From contig NC_087069.1 of assembly GCF_963678635.1 (NCBI RefSeq), positions 682,001 through 746,000 on the forward strand: DNA of 64,000 nt. Direction: 5' to 3'. Below, piece by piece: positions 10,916-20,064 of the stretch. The notes under the pieces are model-generated. The model had not been told where the DNA came from. It searched no databases and saw only the letters and a list, made by a program, of their open reading frames with translations. The translations under genes and the position numbers were made by a program. This DNA is from Symsagittifera roscoffensis (lineage: Eukaryota; Xenacoelomorpha; Acoela; Convolutidae). Positions within the stretch are counted from its first letter, which is position 1. Each line of letters begins with the position of its first letter.

Positions 10916-11125
10916 AGCTCTTTTTCCTTTTCCCCCCACCTGCAAATTTTTATATTTGAAGTTACTGTTCGCCTCTACCGATTGTCATGAAAATTGACAT
11001 GCAGACTAATTAGGCCATTACAAACATATTTGGTCTTCATAATTAACCTTATACAACCACTCGTTAGAGCATAAAATTCATGTTTGAGTGAGGTGGGGGG
11101 GGGGGGGGGGGAAGGAAAAAGTGCC
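10916..11125 (+). repeat. MITE family B with 8-bp target duplication
   Basis: Starts AGCTCTTTTTCC and ends with a 17-base G run followed by GAAGGAAAAAGTGCC. It is flanked by perfect CTTTTATG repeats at 10908-10915 and 11126-11133. Homologous to 38121-38319 and 35757-35904. Confidence 0.85.
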
Positions 11126-11379
11126 CTTTTATGTACGAAATGGTTTAAAAATTTGTTCGTCTTTACGTTGACACGTTTTGTAGCAATTGATAGCATAGAA
11201 AGTCATTTTAAATATATTTTCATATCTTGAACCAAATTTTGGCGGTTTATCAGATTTTGACTTCTGATGTTCATTCCTTTACCGGCTGCGCAAAAAATCT
11301 TGAGCATCAGAGAACTAAGTCGTTAACAGCTTGTAATTGTAATACTCTCATTGGAGTTTTCCATGAGAAGTCAGTGTCT

Positions 11380-11720
11380 GGCTCTTTTCCAGCTTTCCCC
11401 CTGAAATTAAAGTTTTGTGAATTGTATTTATATGTTAAACTGCTACAGCTCAGCGTGAACAGGTCGATAGTTTTTACAAATTCTGCTGGCGTAATTTATG
11501 TATTTCATGAACGTGTTTTGTAAGAGTTTTGGGTTCTTTTTTCTTTTCCATTCCGCCTCATCAACTGTATGGTCTAACGAGTAGTTTTACAGGGTAAATT
11601 ATGAGAACAAAATATTCTTGACTTGGCCTAATTAGTGTGCATGTCATTTTTCAAAACAATCTGGTCACAATGTGAACTGTAATAGGTTCGCAGGTGGGAG
11701 CAGGAAAAGGAAAAGGAGCC
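11380..11720 (+). repeat. MITE-like repeat with GGCTCTTTTCC/GGAGCC ends
   Basis: Begins GGCTCTTTTCCAGCTTTCC and ends GGAAAAGGAAAAGGAGCC. The interior near the right end resembles inverted family B (GGCCTAATTAG, CAGGTGGG). The target duplication is not clear, so it may be a composite of two insertions. Confidence 0.55.
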
Positions 11721-11758
11721 CAGTTTTGTTTCCTCCTAAAGGCTCGTTTCTCCAAATT

Positions 11759-11793
11759 GGCTCTTTTCCAGTTTCCCCCCCCCCCTTTTCAAA
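11759..11793 (+). repeat. Left end of MITE family A, interrupted by copy 2
   Basis: Reads GGCTCTTTTCCAGTTT, then a C run and TTTTCAAA, and stops exactly where the copy 2 LTR begins. The rest of the MITE resumes at 30373. The MITE itself is flanked by TCCAAATT on the left and TGCAAATT on the right, an 8-bp duplication with one mismatch. Confidence 0.9.
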
Positions 11794-12201
11794 TGAGTTA
11801 GGACCGAAGTGTAACTCATAGAGTAATTTCGGATAGGGTACACCGTCTGCTCGTCACGCTATCTTATTTTCGGCCGGATAGATTCGTGCAACTTCTTAGT
11901 CTAATACCGATCCTAATCTTACTCTTATACTATCTAGTCTCAGGTTGTTTAACTAGTCTCTGCTAGGCTCAATAGATCTAGGGTATACTGGTTTATTGCG
12001 GCTGCTGAAGTGCTCGGGAGAGTCCAACTAATTTCTAAGTTAAATTCAAATCTCTCTGGTGCTGAAATTACAAGTAACTTCAGCACTTACAAATAAGTGG
12101 GTTGTTAGTTAGATGGATCATGATTGGTTAATATTAAATACTTTACATTGGTAAAACATTTAATTTATCCAATCATAAAATATAGTTTAGATCAGGTTCC
12201 A
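11794..12201 (-). repeat. 3' LTR of copy 2
   Basis: 408 bp, TG...CA on the element strand, the same as 29965-30372 by eye. Just upstream on the RNA strand is only a short purine stretch (GGATGGG), so the polypurine tract is weak or atypical. Confidence 0.93.
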
Positions 12202-13759
12202 CCCATCCGGGGTTTACAGAGTTTTTAGAACAGTTCTTCTGTAATTCAAGGGTGGATGATGGACGTTGGTATTTGGCGAACATCATAATTTTCTTTCGCT
12301 TCTTCTTGTGACAACGACTGAGTCTCTGCAACAAAGTCAATTCTGATTCCAGAATGGTTGGCTATGTCAGGTTTTTCTGTTCTGCGTGGAGAACTTCTTT
12401 TGTGTATGATCTAGTTTGGGAATGGCGTGGAGATTGTGCGTGGAGGGGATGCCTGGTTACTCGGATCTGTACGTATACTTGAACATCGAGGTGGTCATTG
12501 GTCTAGTTCAATGAAGTCCTTTTCTGCGAAGTCAAGTCGTACTCTAAATCCTTTGAGTTGTGATTGTGAGCGGCATATCGATTGTAGTTGGTCATTCTCT
12601 CTCGAGTGTAGTGAGGTCGTCTTGTCTTTTGATGTTCGTCCTTGGTGTTGTATTCTGATCTATATATTGCATCATGTGATTTTACATTTTATAAAACTTT
12701 TATTAGTTTAATATTTTTTAATAATGATTTTAGTTAGTTGTTTTCACAAAAGCTTTTTGTTTTAGTTCGGTTATTTTGAAGAGTTACTCACCCTTGAGTA
12801 GCTCTTATTAAAAATAAAGGTGTGGTCACAAAGCGTGGATGTAGCGCGGTGGGTTAGGCCGGCTATAGAGCATGCTCAGGACGTCCTTCCTGGTGGGTTA
12901 GGCCAGGAGTGGGAGTATGATTTCATGCGGTTTTTGTGAGGGGTCCTGTTATGTGACAACGTTTTATGTTGGGTTTGTTGTGGTTTTTCTTATGTTTCGT
13001 TGGTTGTGTCCTTTTTTCAAAAATCAAATTGTTTGTGGTATGGGTTTGTCTTTCGACTTTTTTGTGTTTTATTATTTCTTTCTAAGACTTTGTAATAGTC
13101 TTCAAAAGAATAAATTATCCAGTTTTAAACTGGGTTAATCCGGTTTTGGTACCGTTGGTTTCCTTTTCTTAGTCATGCTGTTATTCTATGATTTGTGGTA
13201 TTTAGTAAGCTGCGTTGGTTAGTTTTGTTTAGTATATGATTCCTTTCCAACCGGGTTAAAGGAAAGTTTGAAACATGTTATTGTATGTTAGAGTTGTTGA
13301 GTGTGAAAACTTGAAACTGAAATTCATTATTTTAAACAATTCTTCGTGGGCGAGCTGTGCGAGTGTGGATAGAATTTCTGTGCGAATGAATGAAAATATC
13401 AAAAGGTTAGTACTGCAATTGCATTTTATTAATTTATTGCATAGAATTTGGAAATTTACTGCTAGTTATGGGGGAATTTTAAGATACAAATTTTCATCAT
13501 ATGTAGATTTACTGCTTTTGGGGGAAAATTTTATAAATTAATTTACTGCATTGGTATTATATTTATTTAATTGTTGGTGCAAAAGTTTAATAGGGTCTTA
13601 AACAGTTTTGAAGAAGTTTGCTATTTTTTATTTTTCTTTTGTGAATTTTTCAGATGATCTAGGATGAAGGCTAAAAATCTAAAGAAAACATGAATAAAGA
13701 ATGGTGAGTTTTTAATACTGTAATTAATTAGTAATATTCATTTAATTCATACTTACCTG
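12202..13759 (-). other. 3' untranslated region of copy 2
   Basis: About 1.55 kb between ORF-D and the 3' LTR with no sense-strand ORF. It contains a near-perfect 12-bp stem with a 4-nt loop at 12779-12806, an AAGACT/AGTCTT hairpin at 13084-13102, a perfect 15-nt palindrome at 13119-13133, and two copies of GGTGGGTTAGGCC around 12850-12905. No gene is recognised. Confidence 0.5.
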
Positions 13760-15559
13760 TTAGTCGTCGGGGAAAAAACCGTGGGGGAAGATGTCGTGAA
13801 TTAGTTCTGAAGTTGTGAGTAGTTTAGCTAGAATGCGGATGATATTTTTAGTTTGAAGTAGTGGCCAAAGCAACTGAAGTGCCTTAATAGTGGTTAGTTC
13901 TTCAGTGCCTACTGCAAACTCATAAGGTGTGTTTTGGATTAAGTTATATAATTTGTGGTTAAATTTAGTGTTGTGGATGAATTCTAAAATTGGGATTTCT
14001 ATAGGTTGCAGGAACTCGTGCGGGATAAGGAAGGGTCGGGATTCTTCGGCGTTGAAGGTTTTGGTGATTGGGCAGAAAATGTACATTTGGGTTATGGGGT
14101 CATAATTACGAAGAATACCATGGAGGTTAGTGTCTTTAATACAATATGTAAAATTTAGGAAATATGGTGAAGTGTATTTTGAATTGATGAATTGGAAACG
14201 ATGGTGTGGTTGTCTAGAGGGTGTGTGGAGGTCAAAGTGATTTTGGATGAAACGATAGTAACTGTATGTATGTGTTTGTTTAGTGCGCAACATAATATCG
14301 TGTGAGCAGTGTAAATCTCTTTCGTGTGGTGCAAGGAAATGAAAGGTTAGTGAAAAGATTTGGAAGCGTTCTTTAAAACTTTCGTATGGTTGTGTGTTTG
14401 TTAGTGCTTCTGAAATAATGTGATCAAACTTTCGGTCGAAGATGTTTAGTGTAAATACATATGGTGTCTTGATGAAAAATTTCTCGGTGATTTGTGGATT
14501 AGCGAAGCGATCGTCGTCTAAGAATTGATCTTGGTTAGCTCTAATGATGTTGTGATCGTAATATTCTAGTGTATATTCATTAGCTCTAGGTGCAGTGTGT
14601 ATTTTTAGTGATTTTTTATATCCAACGTAAGTAAACTGTCTAGCGGTTAGTGGTGTAGTGAGTTGATATAGCATGTCCTTATTTCGCTCTATATCGATGT
14701 GAGTGTTAGATAAAGGTAAGCAAAGAGGGTTAGTAAAATGATAATATGAGGTCCAAGAGAGAGTGGGCATTAAAACGTATTCATCTACAAAGTTGCGTGT
14801 TTCGTTAGCGTCGTGAGGGGTGTTTAAGGTGTATTGTGGAAATGAGGGTAAAGTGATAGCTAAAAATTCTTTAGTGTTAGTATGCTGGGGGTGGTTGATG
14901 TATTCACGGGCTGTTCCTGGTTTTGCTGGGAAAGGATGGTTGGGGAATTTTCTTTTAAAAGTGCGGTAAGCTCTATTAGTGTTTAGTGAAGATATAGTGG
15001 ATGTGGATGATGGTGTTAATGATTCAGTATAATTTGAAGAGGGTGTAGGGGGATTGGATGAATTTGTAGTGGAGGAGATTTGGTTTATGGTCGGGGTGTT
15101 AAGGTGGTAGGGTTGTTGTTGGAGGGTAATAAAATTATCTAGTTCTGGGGAGATTCGGGGGGTGTCTGGAGAATGAGATGATTGGTCAGAATGGTATGAG
15201 GAGTAGGTTGGAGTAACTTGGGAAGCATAAGAGGGTGTGGGAGTGATTGGGTCAGGGTTATTTGACAATATGGGTTGAAAAGGAGGTGGAGAAAAATTAG
15301 AAGGGTTATGAAAATTATTGGATGGAGATGGTTCTGAGTCGGCAAATTCATCGGGGGTTTCAATATTCGGGTTATTTAGCTGTGAGATGGAGTATAAAAC
15401 TGAAATATGTGAGTTAGTGTCGGAATTCATGCCTGATGTTACATTGCTAGATGGAAAACCGGGTGGCGGAAAAGCAAAAAGTGGTATGATTGGGATTGGA
15501 GAGGTAAGGTTGGTTGGATGGGAATTTGATCGGTGTAGTGATCCAAGTTGGCGGCTCAT
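13760..15559 (-). CDS. ORF-D, 599-aa orphan protein of copy 2
   Basis: An intact frame whose ATG shares ATGA with the env stop (4-nt overlap), so it probably follows env on the same transcript. The first 200 residues are Ser/Thr/Pro/Asn-rich and low complexity, with no signal peptide. From about residue 200 the sequence looks globular, with many aromatic residues and a basic entry (RAYRTFKRKFPNHPFP), and it ends in a Leu/Ile-rich helix-like segment and an acidic tail. The design (disordered N-terminus, folded C-terminus) resembles ORF-C but no sequence similarity is obvious. Position after env recalls accessory genes of complex retroviruses, which is only an analogy. No known domain is recognised. 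It could be a captured host or viral gene. Confidence 0.65.
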   Translation of the reverse strand: MSRQLGSLHRSNSHPTNLTSPIPIIPLFAFPPPGFPSSNVTSGMNSDTNSHISVLYSISQLNNPNIETPDEFADSEPSPSNNFHNPSNFSPPPFQPILSNNPDPITPTPSYASQVTPTYSSYHSDQSSHSPDTPRISPELDNFITLQQQPYHLNTPTINQISSTTNSSNPPTPSSNYTESLTPSSTSTISSLNTNRAYRTFKRKFPNHPFPAKPGTAREYINHPQHTNTKEFLAITLPSFPQYTLNTPHDANETRNFVDEYVLMPTLSWTSYYHFTNPLCLPLSNTHIDIERNKDMLYQLTTPLTARQFTYVGYKKSLKIHTAPRANEYTLEYYDHNIIRANQDQFLDDDRFANPQITEKFFIKTPYVFTLNIFDRKFDHIISEALTNTQPYESFKERFQIFSLTFHFLAPHERDLHCSHDIMLRTKQTHTYSYYRFIQNHFDLHTPSRQPHHRFQFINSKYTSPYFLNFTYCIKDTNLHGILRNYDPITQMYIFCPITKTFNAEESRPFLIPHEFLQPIEIPILEFIHNTKFNHKLYNLIQNTPYEFAVGTEELTTIKALQLLWPLLQTKNIIRILAKLLTTSELIHDIFPHGFFPDD

Positions 15560-18174
15560 CGTGGGCTAAAAAAATTATTATTTTGAGATTGAAAAGCGGT
15601 GGTATGGGGCTGTTCAATAATTTGTTCATAAGTATTATCATCTTGTGACTGGTGTGTCATTATATGTTGGACGGGACTTTGTGATGTATTGAGTCGAAAA
15701 TTTGGATTATGTGTGATTGCTAAATTTCGAAAATTTCGTGGGACTAGGGATAGTGGATGGTTATTTGGTAGGGGTGGTAATTGTGGTGCCGTTGGCGTTA
15801 TGTCTACATTGTTATGTTCTTCGTCGTATGTATTTTGTCGTGTTGTTATTTTTGTGTTATATTCTTTTATTTGTGCGTCTAAAAGAATTTTGTTTATAGA
15901 TGTAGAAAAGATTCCAAAAAATCCTGCAAAGAGTATGCGTGCTACGCTTGCTTGTCTGTTTACTTGTGTGTGTATAGCACATGTGTTGTAGATTCCTTTT
16001 AAGAGTGAGAAAAGAAATCCAATAAAGTTAAACATTGCGTATAAAATAGTCAATTTTTCTAAGATGTAGTAGGGCCATCCTAGAAAATCTAGGATCTCAT
16101 TTTTGAGTGTAACAAAGCTAAAAATGTTAATTGGTGATATATCTTGGGGACGGTATTTTTCGCCGTTTAGATATATATAATCTTTAATGTCTTTAAAATA
16201 TCCGCTATAGTCTTGGGTGTAGATATCGGCAAATCCTGCGGTTTCTGCAAGTTTGCGTAAATTTTGGTCTATTGATTGTCTTTGTATAGTATCCATTTGT
16301 GTTAATAATTCTTGGAATTGTTGTGTTCTAATGTGATGTTGAATATCTGATTTTGAATAGATTCCTATTGATTGTAAGTCTATATTTGGGTTTCGAGCGA
16401 TAGCGCGAATGCTTTCTGGTGAAAATTTTTTGAGTGATTGCATTAATGTGGGATATGGAGTGAGAAGATAATATTTATTTTCATCAGGGTTTAGTTGTAC
16501 TACATTGTGGCTATTTTCTGATCCACATGGGACTGCGGTATCCCAGAAATAGGTTCTTCGTGAAAGTGTATCCACGAAATGTACTTTATTCTTATAAAAG
16601 ATAGGGATTCTTTTATAACATCGTTTATCTTCAAAAACGTATAGTGGTGATACTTTTTTGGTACAAGTATAAAACCATAAGATGTTTCCTTCATAGTCTA
16701 AAAAATTTGATCTATTTCCTGATAATAAGTATCCTGCGTAGGGTATTTTTAATACTGCTAGTGCAAGTGATTGTAATATTTGTGTTCGTTCTAATTCGCA
16801 TAGTTGGTGTAGTGTTTCTAATTCGGAGAGTGACATTTCTTGAAAAATGCGGCTAATTGTATAGTCTAGTTTCATATCCAAATGAATATCATAGTGGATA
16901 TTACCGAAATATGTAGTATTCATTAGTGATAATTCTTGTAAGCGTGTGCTTCTGGTGTCATAAGGTTTTAGATGTCCACCAGGTTGTCCGTTGCTTTTTT
17001 CAAAATTAACTGGTATATAGGATGTTCCTTCGTTTAGAGGATGACCTGTGGCATATGGGTCGATTTTTACTTTTCCAGTGGTCATGTCGAATCCTTTTTC
17101 GTATTCAACTAATATTTCAGAGTATTGTGTTCTGTGAAGTGGATTCCTGTATTTACATGCAAGTTTTGTTTCTTGATATATTTGAAAACGTGTCAATTTA
17201 TTTTCTATATTGTCTATGTTTCTAAAATCGGAACTTAGTTTGCGTGATGGATGGACTTGTTCATATGGAATTGATTGTATAAAATATTTTTCGTGAAATT
17301 TTATCATACGAGCGTGTATTTTTGCTACTTGAAATGTTGTACATGTATCTTCGGGGAACCAAACAATTGTTGCTTGTGTTCTTGTTGTAGGGTCGCAATA
17401 TCCTTGATCATTTTTACAAGGTAGTCGGATTCCTTGATAGATCATTGTATTATCAGATAAATCTCGTGTGAGTTGTATTTTTTCGAGTTGTATTTTCCAA
17501 TCGAAAAACATTATTTCTTGGTATCCTTTATTTTTCGTGTCTGCTTTGCAGTTTGATGGGTTATTTATACCAATGTGTGGTATCCAATGTTTATCATGTA
17601 GGTCATAGGTTAATCGTCCGTGTGCGCCGTTATACGGATATTTTTCGTCTAGTTTTATATGTCCTTGGTGTCTTTCAAGTTGTGATTGATGTACAGAGTC
17701 TGAAAAAACTTGAAAATTAACTAATTTTCTTTGGGAATTTTTATTTTGTGTGATGTTTAGTCTAAGTAATTCATTTTTACAATCGTCGGGATTGAGATGT
17801 AAAAGACGTTCTATATTACTTTGATAGAATGATTCATGGTCAAGTCGGTTTTTGTTGCCGTTGGAGACTTGTGAACAATGTACTTTCTTTTCGGAAAATG
17901 TCGCTGTGAATTTATAACCTGTAACTGTTGTTGCTCGGGCTTTTGAATAGAGTGTTGCTATTATATCTGTGGTTTCTATAGCTTGTGGTTCTGTTTCACA
18001 TTGTGATACTTGATTTATTGCATATTTGTGTAGTGTTTTTTGTTCATTTTCTTCACAATCGTAATGTGTTACTAATAAATCTTGTGGTCCTGTACGAGGG
18101 GAAGGGTTTATGTTTTGATTTGAGGTTACTAGAAAAAGGAGTTGGAGAAAAATTAATAATTTTAGAATATACAT
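15556..18174 (-). CDS. env: Envelope-like membrane glycoprotein, 872 aa (copy 2)
   Basis: Begins with a typical signal peptide (MYILKLLIFLQLLFLVTS). The ectodomain has more than a dozen scattered cysteines and several N-glycosylation sequons (for example NIT, NRS, NTT). Near the C-terminus are two hydrophobic segments at about residues 709-729 and 743-762, then a hydrophilic Pro/Asn/Gln-rich tail of about 110 residues. This is the layout of a viral class I- or III-like surface glycoprotein, and its place after pol is that of env. No basic furin-like cleavage site is obvious. I cannot assign it to a viral glycoprotein family by reading; a negative-strand RNA virus source is one possibility. 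The start overlaps ORF-C by 13 nt and the stop overlaps ORF-D by 4 nt. Confidence 0.72.
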   Translation of the reverse strand: MYILKLLIFLQLLFLVTSNQNINPSPRTGPQDLLVTHYDCEENEQKTLHKYAINQVSQCETEPQAIETTDIIATLYSKARATTVTGYKFTATFSEKKVHCSQVSNGNKNRLDHESFYQSNIERLLHLNPDDCKNELLRLNITQNKNSQRKLVNFQVFSDSVHQSQLERHQGHIKLDEKYPYNGAHGRLTYDLHDKHWIPHIGINNPSNCKADTKNKGYQEIMFFDWKIQLEKIQLTRDLSDNTMIYQGIRLPCKNDQGYCDPTTRTQATIVWFPEDTCTTFQVAKIHARMIKFHEKYFIQSIPYEQVHPSRKLSSDFRNIDNIENKLTRFQIYQETKLACKYRNPLHRTQYSEILVEYEKGFDMTTGKVKIDPYATGHPLNEGTSYIPVNFEKSNGQPGGHLKPYDTRSTRLQELSLMNTTYFGNIHYDIHLDMKLDYTISRIFQEMSLSELETLHQLCELERTQILQSLALAVLKIPYAGYLLSGNRSNFLDYEGNILWFYTCTKKVSPLYVFEDKRCYKRIPIFYKNKVHFVDTLSRRTYFWDTAVPCGSENSHNVVQLNPDENKYYLLTPYPTLMQSLKKFSPESIRAIARNPNIDLQSIGIYSKSDIQHHIRTQQFQELLTQMDTIQRQSIDQNLRKLAETAGFADIYTQDYSGYFKDIKDYIYLNGEKYRPQDISPINIFSFVTLKNEILDFLGWPYYILEKLTILYAMFNFIGFLFSLLKGIYNTCAIHTQVNRQASVARILFAGFFGIFSTSINKILLDAQIKEYNTKITTRQNTYDEEHNNVDITPTAPQLPPLPNNHPLSLVPRNFRNLAITHNPNFRLNTSQSPVQHIMTHQSQDDNTYEQIIEQPHTTAFQSQNNNFFSPR

Positions 18175-19043
18175 GTGTATGATAATCCTGAGTATGGGTT
18201 ATAAAATGTAATGTAACCAATTGTGTTTTTGGTGTATCTGTCGTATTTATATATTACTTCAGTAGTTATAAACGGTGGTGGTAGTGATTGAGCTGTTATG
18301 TTAGGTGGATTTAATGGGTAGGGATGTTGGGTAATGTTATTTAACTTAACTGTGATTTCAAACTTTAATTGTAAACTGTTTTGTTGGAGTATTTGAATAT
18401 TGTGATCACGGATATCGTTATGAATATCTTGGCGATATTGTAATCTATTAAGTGCCCAGTTATGAAGGCGGTTACTTTCTTGATGTTGTCCAAATAATGG
18501 TGGAGGTGCTGTGAATGTATTCCAATCTAGTCTTAAAGGAATATTTATTGATGATTGTTCTCGATATCTGGCGTCGAGATTATTTGGAAAATTTAAGTTA
18601 AAGGGTGGTGGTGAAAATTGGCTTATTGATGGTGTTGATGGTAGTGATAATGTTTCTGGTAGTGATGAGGATGTTGTTGTATCCGTAGAAATATCTATGG
18701 GGTCATTGACTAAATTTATGACTAGATGTATAATTTGTCTATTTATTTCTGTTGTGTTTTGGTTTTGACTAAGGTTTCGTATTCTACTTAGTTCTTGTGG
18801 TAGTGTTGGGTAAAGGTTATATGTTGGTTCGCTTAGAGGTGCTTGTCGTTGAACTGGTTCTAGTGGTTCTGATAAACGAGCGTGCCGTTCTTCAAAAGTG
18901 TATGGATTGTCTTGAAAAGAAATTCGTGTAGATGTTTGAGGATTTTGAGTAGTTGAAGGTGGTGTTGGATTATCTTGGGATGATGTCGGTGAAGACTGAT
19001 TCTGTGACTGTTGAGTAGCAATTTTTGATGGATTTTTGAATTT
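18162..19043 (-). CDS. ORF-C, 293-codon AUG-less frame (copy 2)
   Basis: The same frame as 44-1177 of copy 1, open from the stop at 19044-19046 to TAA at 18162-18164. It is shortened by an in-frame loss of 85 codons (net 255 bp at about 18717-18725). It follows ORF-B2 by a few nucleotides and overlaps the env start. No AUG is present. The preserved C-terminal part ends in the same residues in both copies. The short AG-ending stretch near 19015-19020 could act as a splice acceptor, which is inference only. Confidence 0.62.
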   Translation of the reverse strand, partial: KFKNPSKIATQQSQNQSSPTSSQDNPTPPSTTQNPQTSTRISFQDNPYTFEERHARLSEPLEPVQRQAPLSEPTYNLYPTLPQELSRIRNLSQNQNTTEINRQIIHLVINLVNDPIDISTDTTTSSSLPETLSLPSTPSISQFSPPPFNLNFPNNLDARYREQSSINIPLRLDWNTFTAPPPLFGQHQESNRLHNWALNRLQYRQDIHNDIRDHNIQILQQNSLQLKFEITVKLNNITQHPYPLNPPNITAQSLPPPFITTEVIYKYDRYTKNTIGYITFYNPYSGLSYTCIF

Positions 19044-19048
19044 TTACT

Positions 19049-19237
19049 TTAGTGGGAAGGTTTATGTTTATTATAATATTCTTCCAAAAAAATAATTAGA
19101 AAAATTGTTGCTAGGGCAAATGTGATGATTGCTTTCTTTATACATTTACATATTGTCAAAATGAGGGATGATAAAAATGTTATGAAAATTACAAACAATA
19201 AAAAAATATCAGTTCTACTGAAAATTGTTCGTATCAT
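19049..19237 (-). CDS. ORF-B2, 62-aa small hydrophobic protein (copy 2)
   Basis: Same length and layout as in copy 1: two hydrophobic segments around a CKCIKK turn, with a charged C-terminus. Starts inside the ATGA at 19234-19237 that ends ORF-B1. Differences from copy 1 are mostly Leu/Ile/Phe exchanges. Possible membrane peptide of unknown role. Confidence 0.5.
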   Translation of the reverse strand: MIRTIFSRTDIFLLFVIFITFLSSLILTICKCIKKAIITFALATIFLIIFLEEYYNKHKPSH

Positions 19238-19464
19238 TTAGACAAGTTGTTAAAATCGTACCTGTGGATATATTCAAGGGTTTTGGAAAGTTGGAGGAAT
19301 AGTTCGAGTATTGTGTAGAAAATTAAAAAAATGTTACAAAAAATGATTAGGATTATTAGAAAATATTCAAGTATATCAAAAAGAAATATTATAAAGGCTT
19401 CAAGTATTGAAAAAAAATGTTTAAAATTTATAAGTATTTGAGCAACTGTTTGAGAGAAGAGCAT
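19234..19464 (-). CDS. ORF-B1, 76-aa hydrophobic protein (copy 2)
   Basis: Strongly hydrophobic ORF after pol, conserved in length with copy 1, and joined to ORF-B2 by the 4-nt stop-start overlap. No homologue recognised. Confidence 0.5.
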   Translation of the reverse strand: MLFSQTVAQILINFKHFFSILEAFIIFLFDILEYFLIILIIFCNIFLIFYTILELFLQLSKTLEYIHRYDFNNLSK

Positions 19465-20064
19465 TTAAGAAATGATCTCTTGGTCGAATATTTTTTGCTC
19501 TTTGAGGCGATTTTCTAGTGTGGTCGAATTATTTATTAGTTTTTTGACAAGTGGGTTGAGTTTTGTAAAAAATTGTTGGGGGCAATTTTCATGGTGACTG
19601 GGAGGTCGTCTTTTTCTTTATTTTTGTTTGTCAAATGATCCGGGGTATGGTGAGATTTTTATACTTTAGGCTAATTAAAATCTTCATTTTGTTACTTTAG
19701 GCTAAGTTATCAAATTTGTTTTGGGGGTATTCGTGGTCTGAGTTGGGGAAATATTGTTGATCTTTGGGTTATTAGATAAGGGAGGGGTACGGTATTATGG
19801 TGATATTTATTTTAACTGTCAAGTTGGAGTGGTTTGCTTATTTTTGACCTGGAGGTTGTAAAGTTATAGTTAGAGATGTGCCTGGAGTTCTAGATTATTC
19901 GTCTAATTGATCTTAGTTTGAGTTAGAGAAAGTGGCGGATTGGATGAATCCTATTGGTCTATTTTGAACTAGAATTATTGCGTACTTGTGAGCATGTTAT
20001 TTTGAAAAATTGAAATGAAAAATGTTACGGAGGTTTCAAGATTGTGAAGTATAAAATCTTAAAA
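19465..20064 (-). other. Untranslated spacer between pol and ORF-B1 (copy 2)
   Basis: 600 bp with no sense ORF, closely matching 1602-2198 of copy 1. Its retention in both copies, in an element otherwise packed with overlapping ORFs, suggests an RNA-level role. No signal is recognised. Confidence 0.4.

Noticed and set aside
11794-12201. Solo LTR between the two elements
   Set aside because: It pairs with the LTR at 29965-30372 through the same CAAA target duplication, so it is the 3' LTR of copy 2.
12840-12910. tRNA-like GC-rich patch with repeated GGTGGGTTAGGCC
   Set aside because: It cannot be folded by eye into a cloverleaf with the conserved T-loop; treated as 3' UTR repeat.
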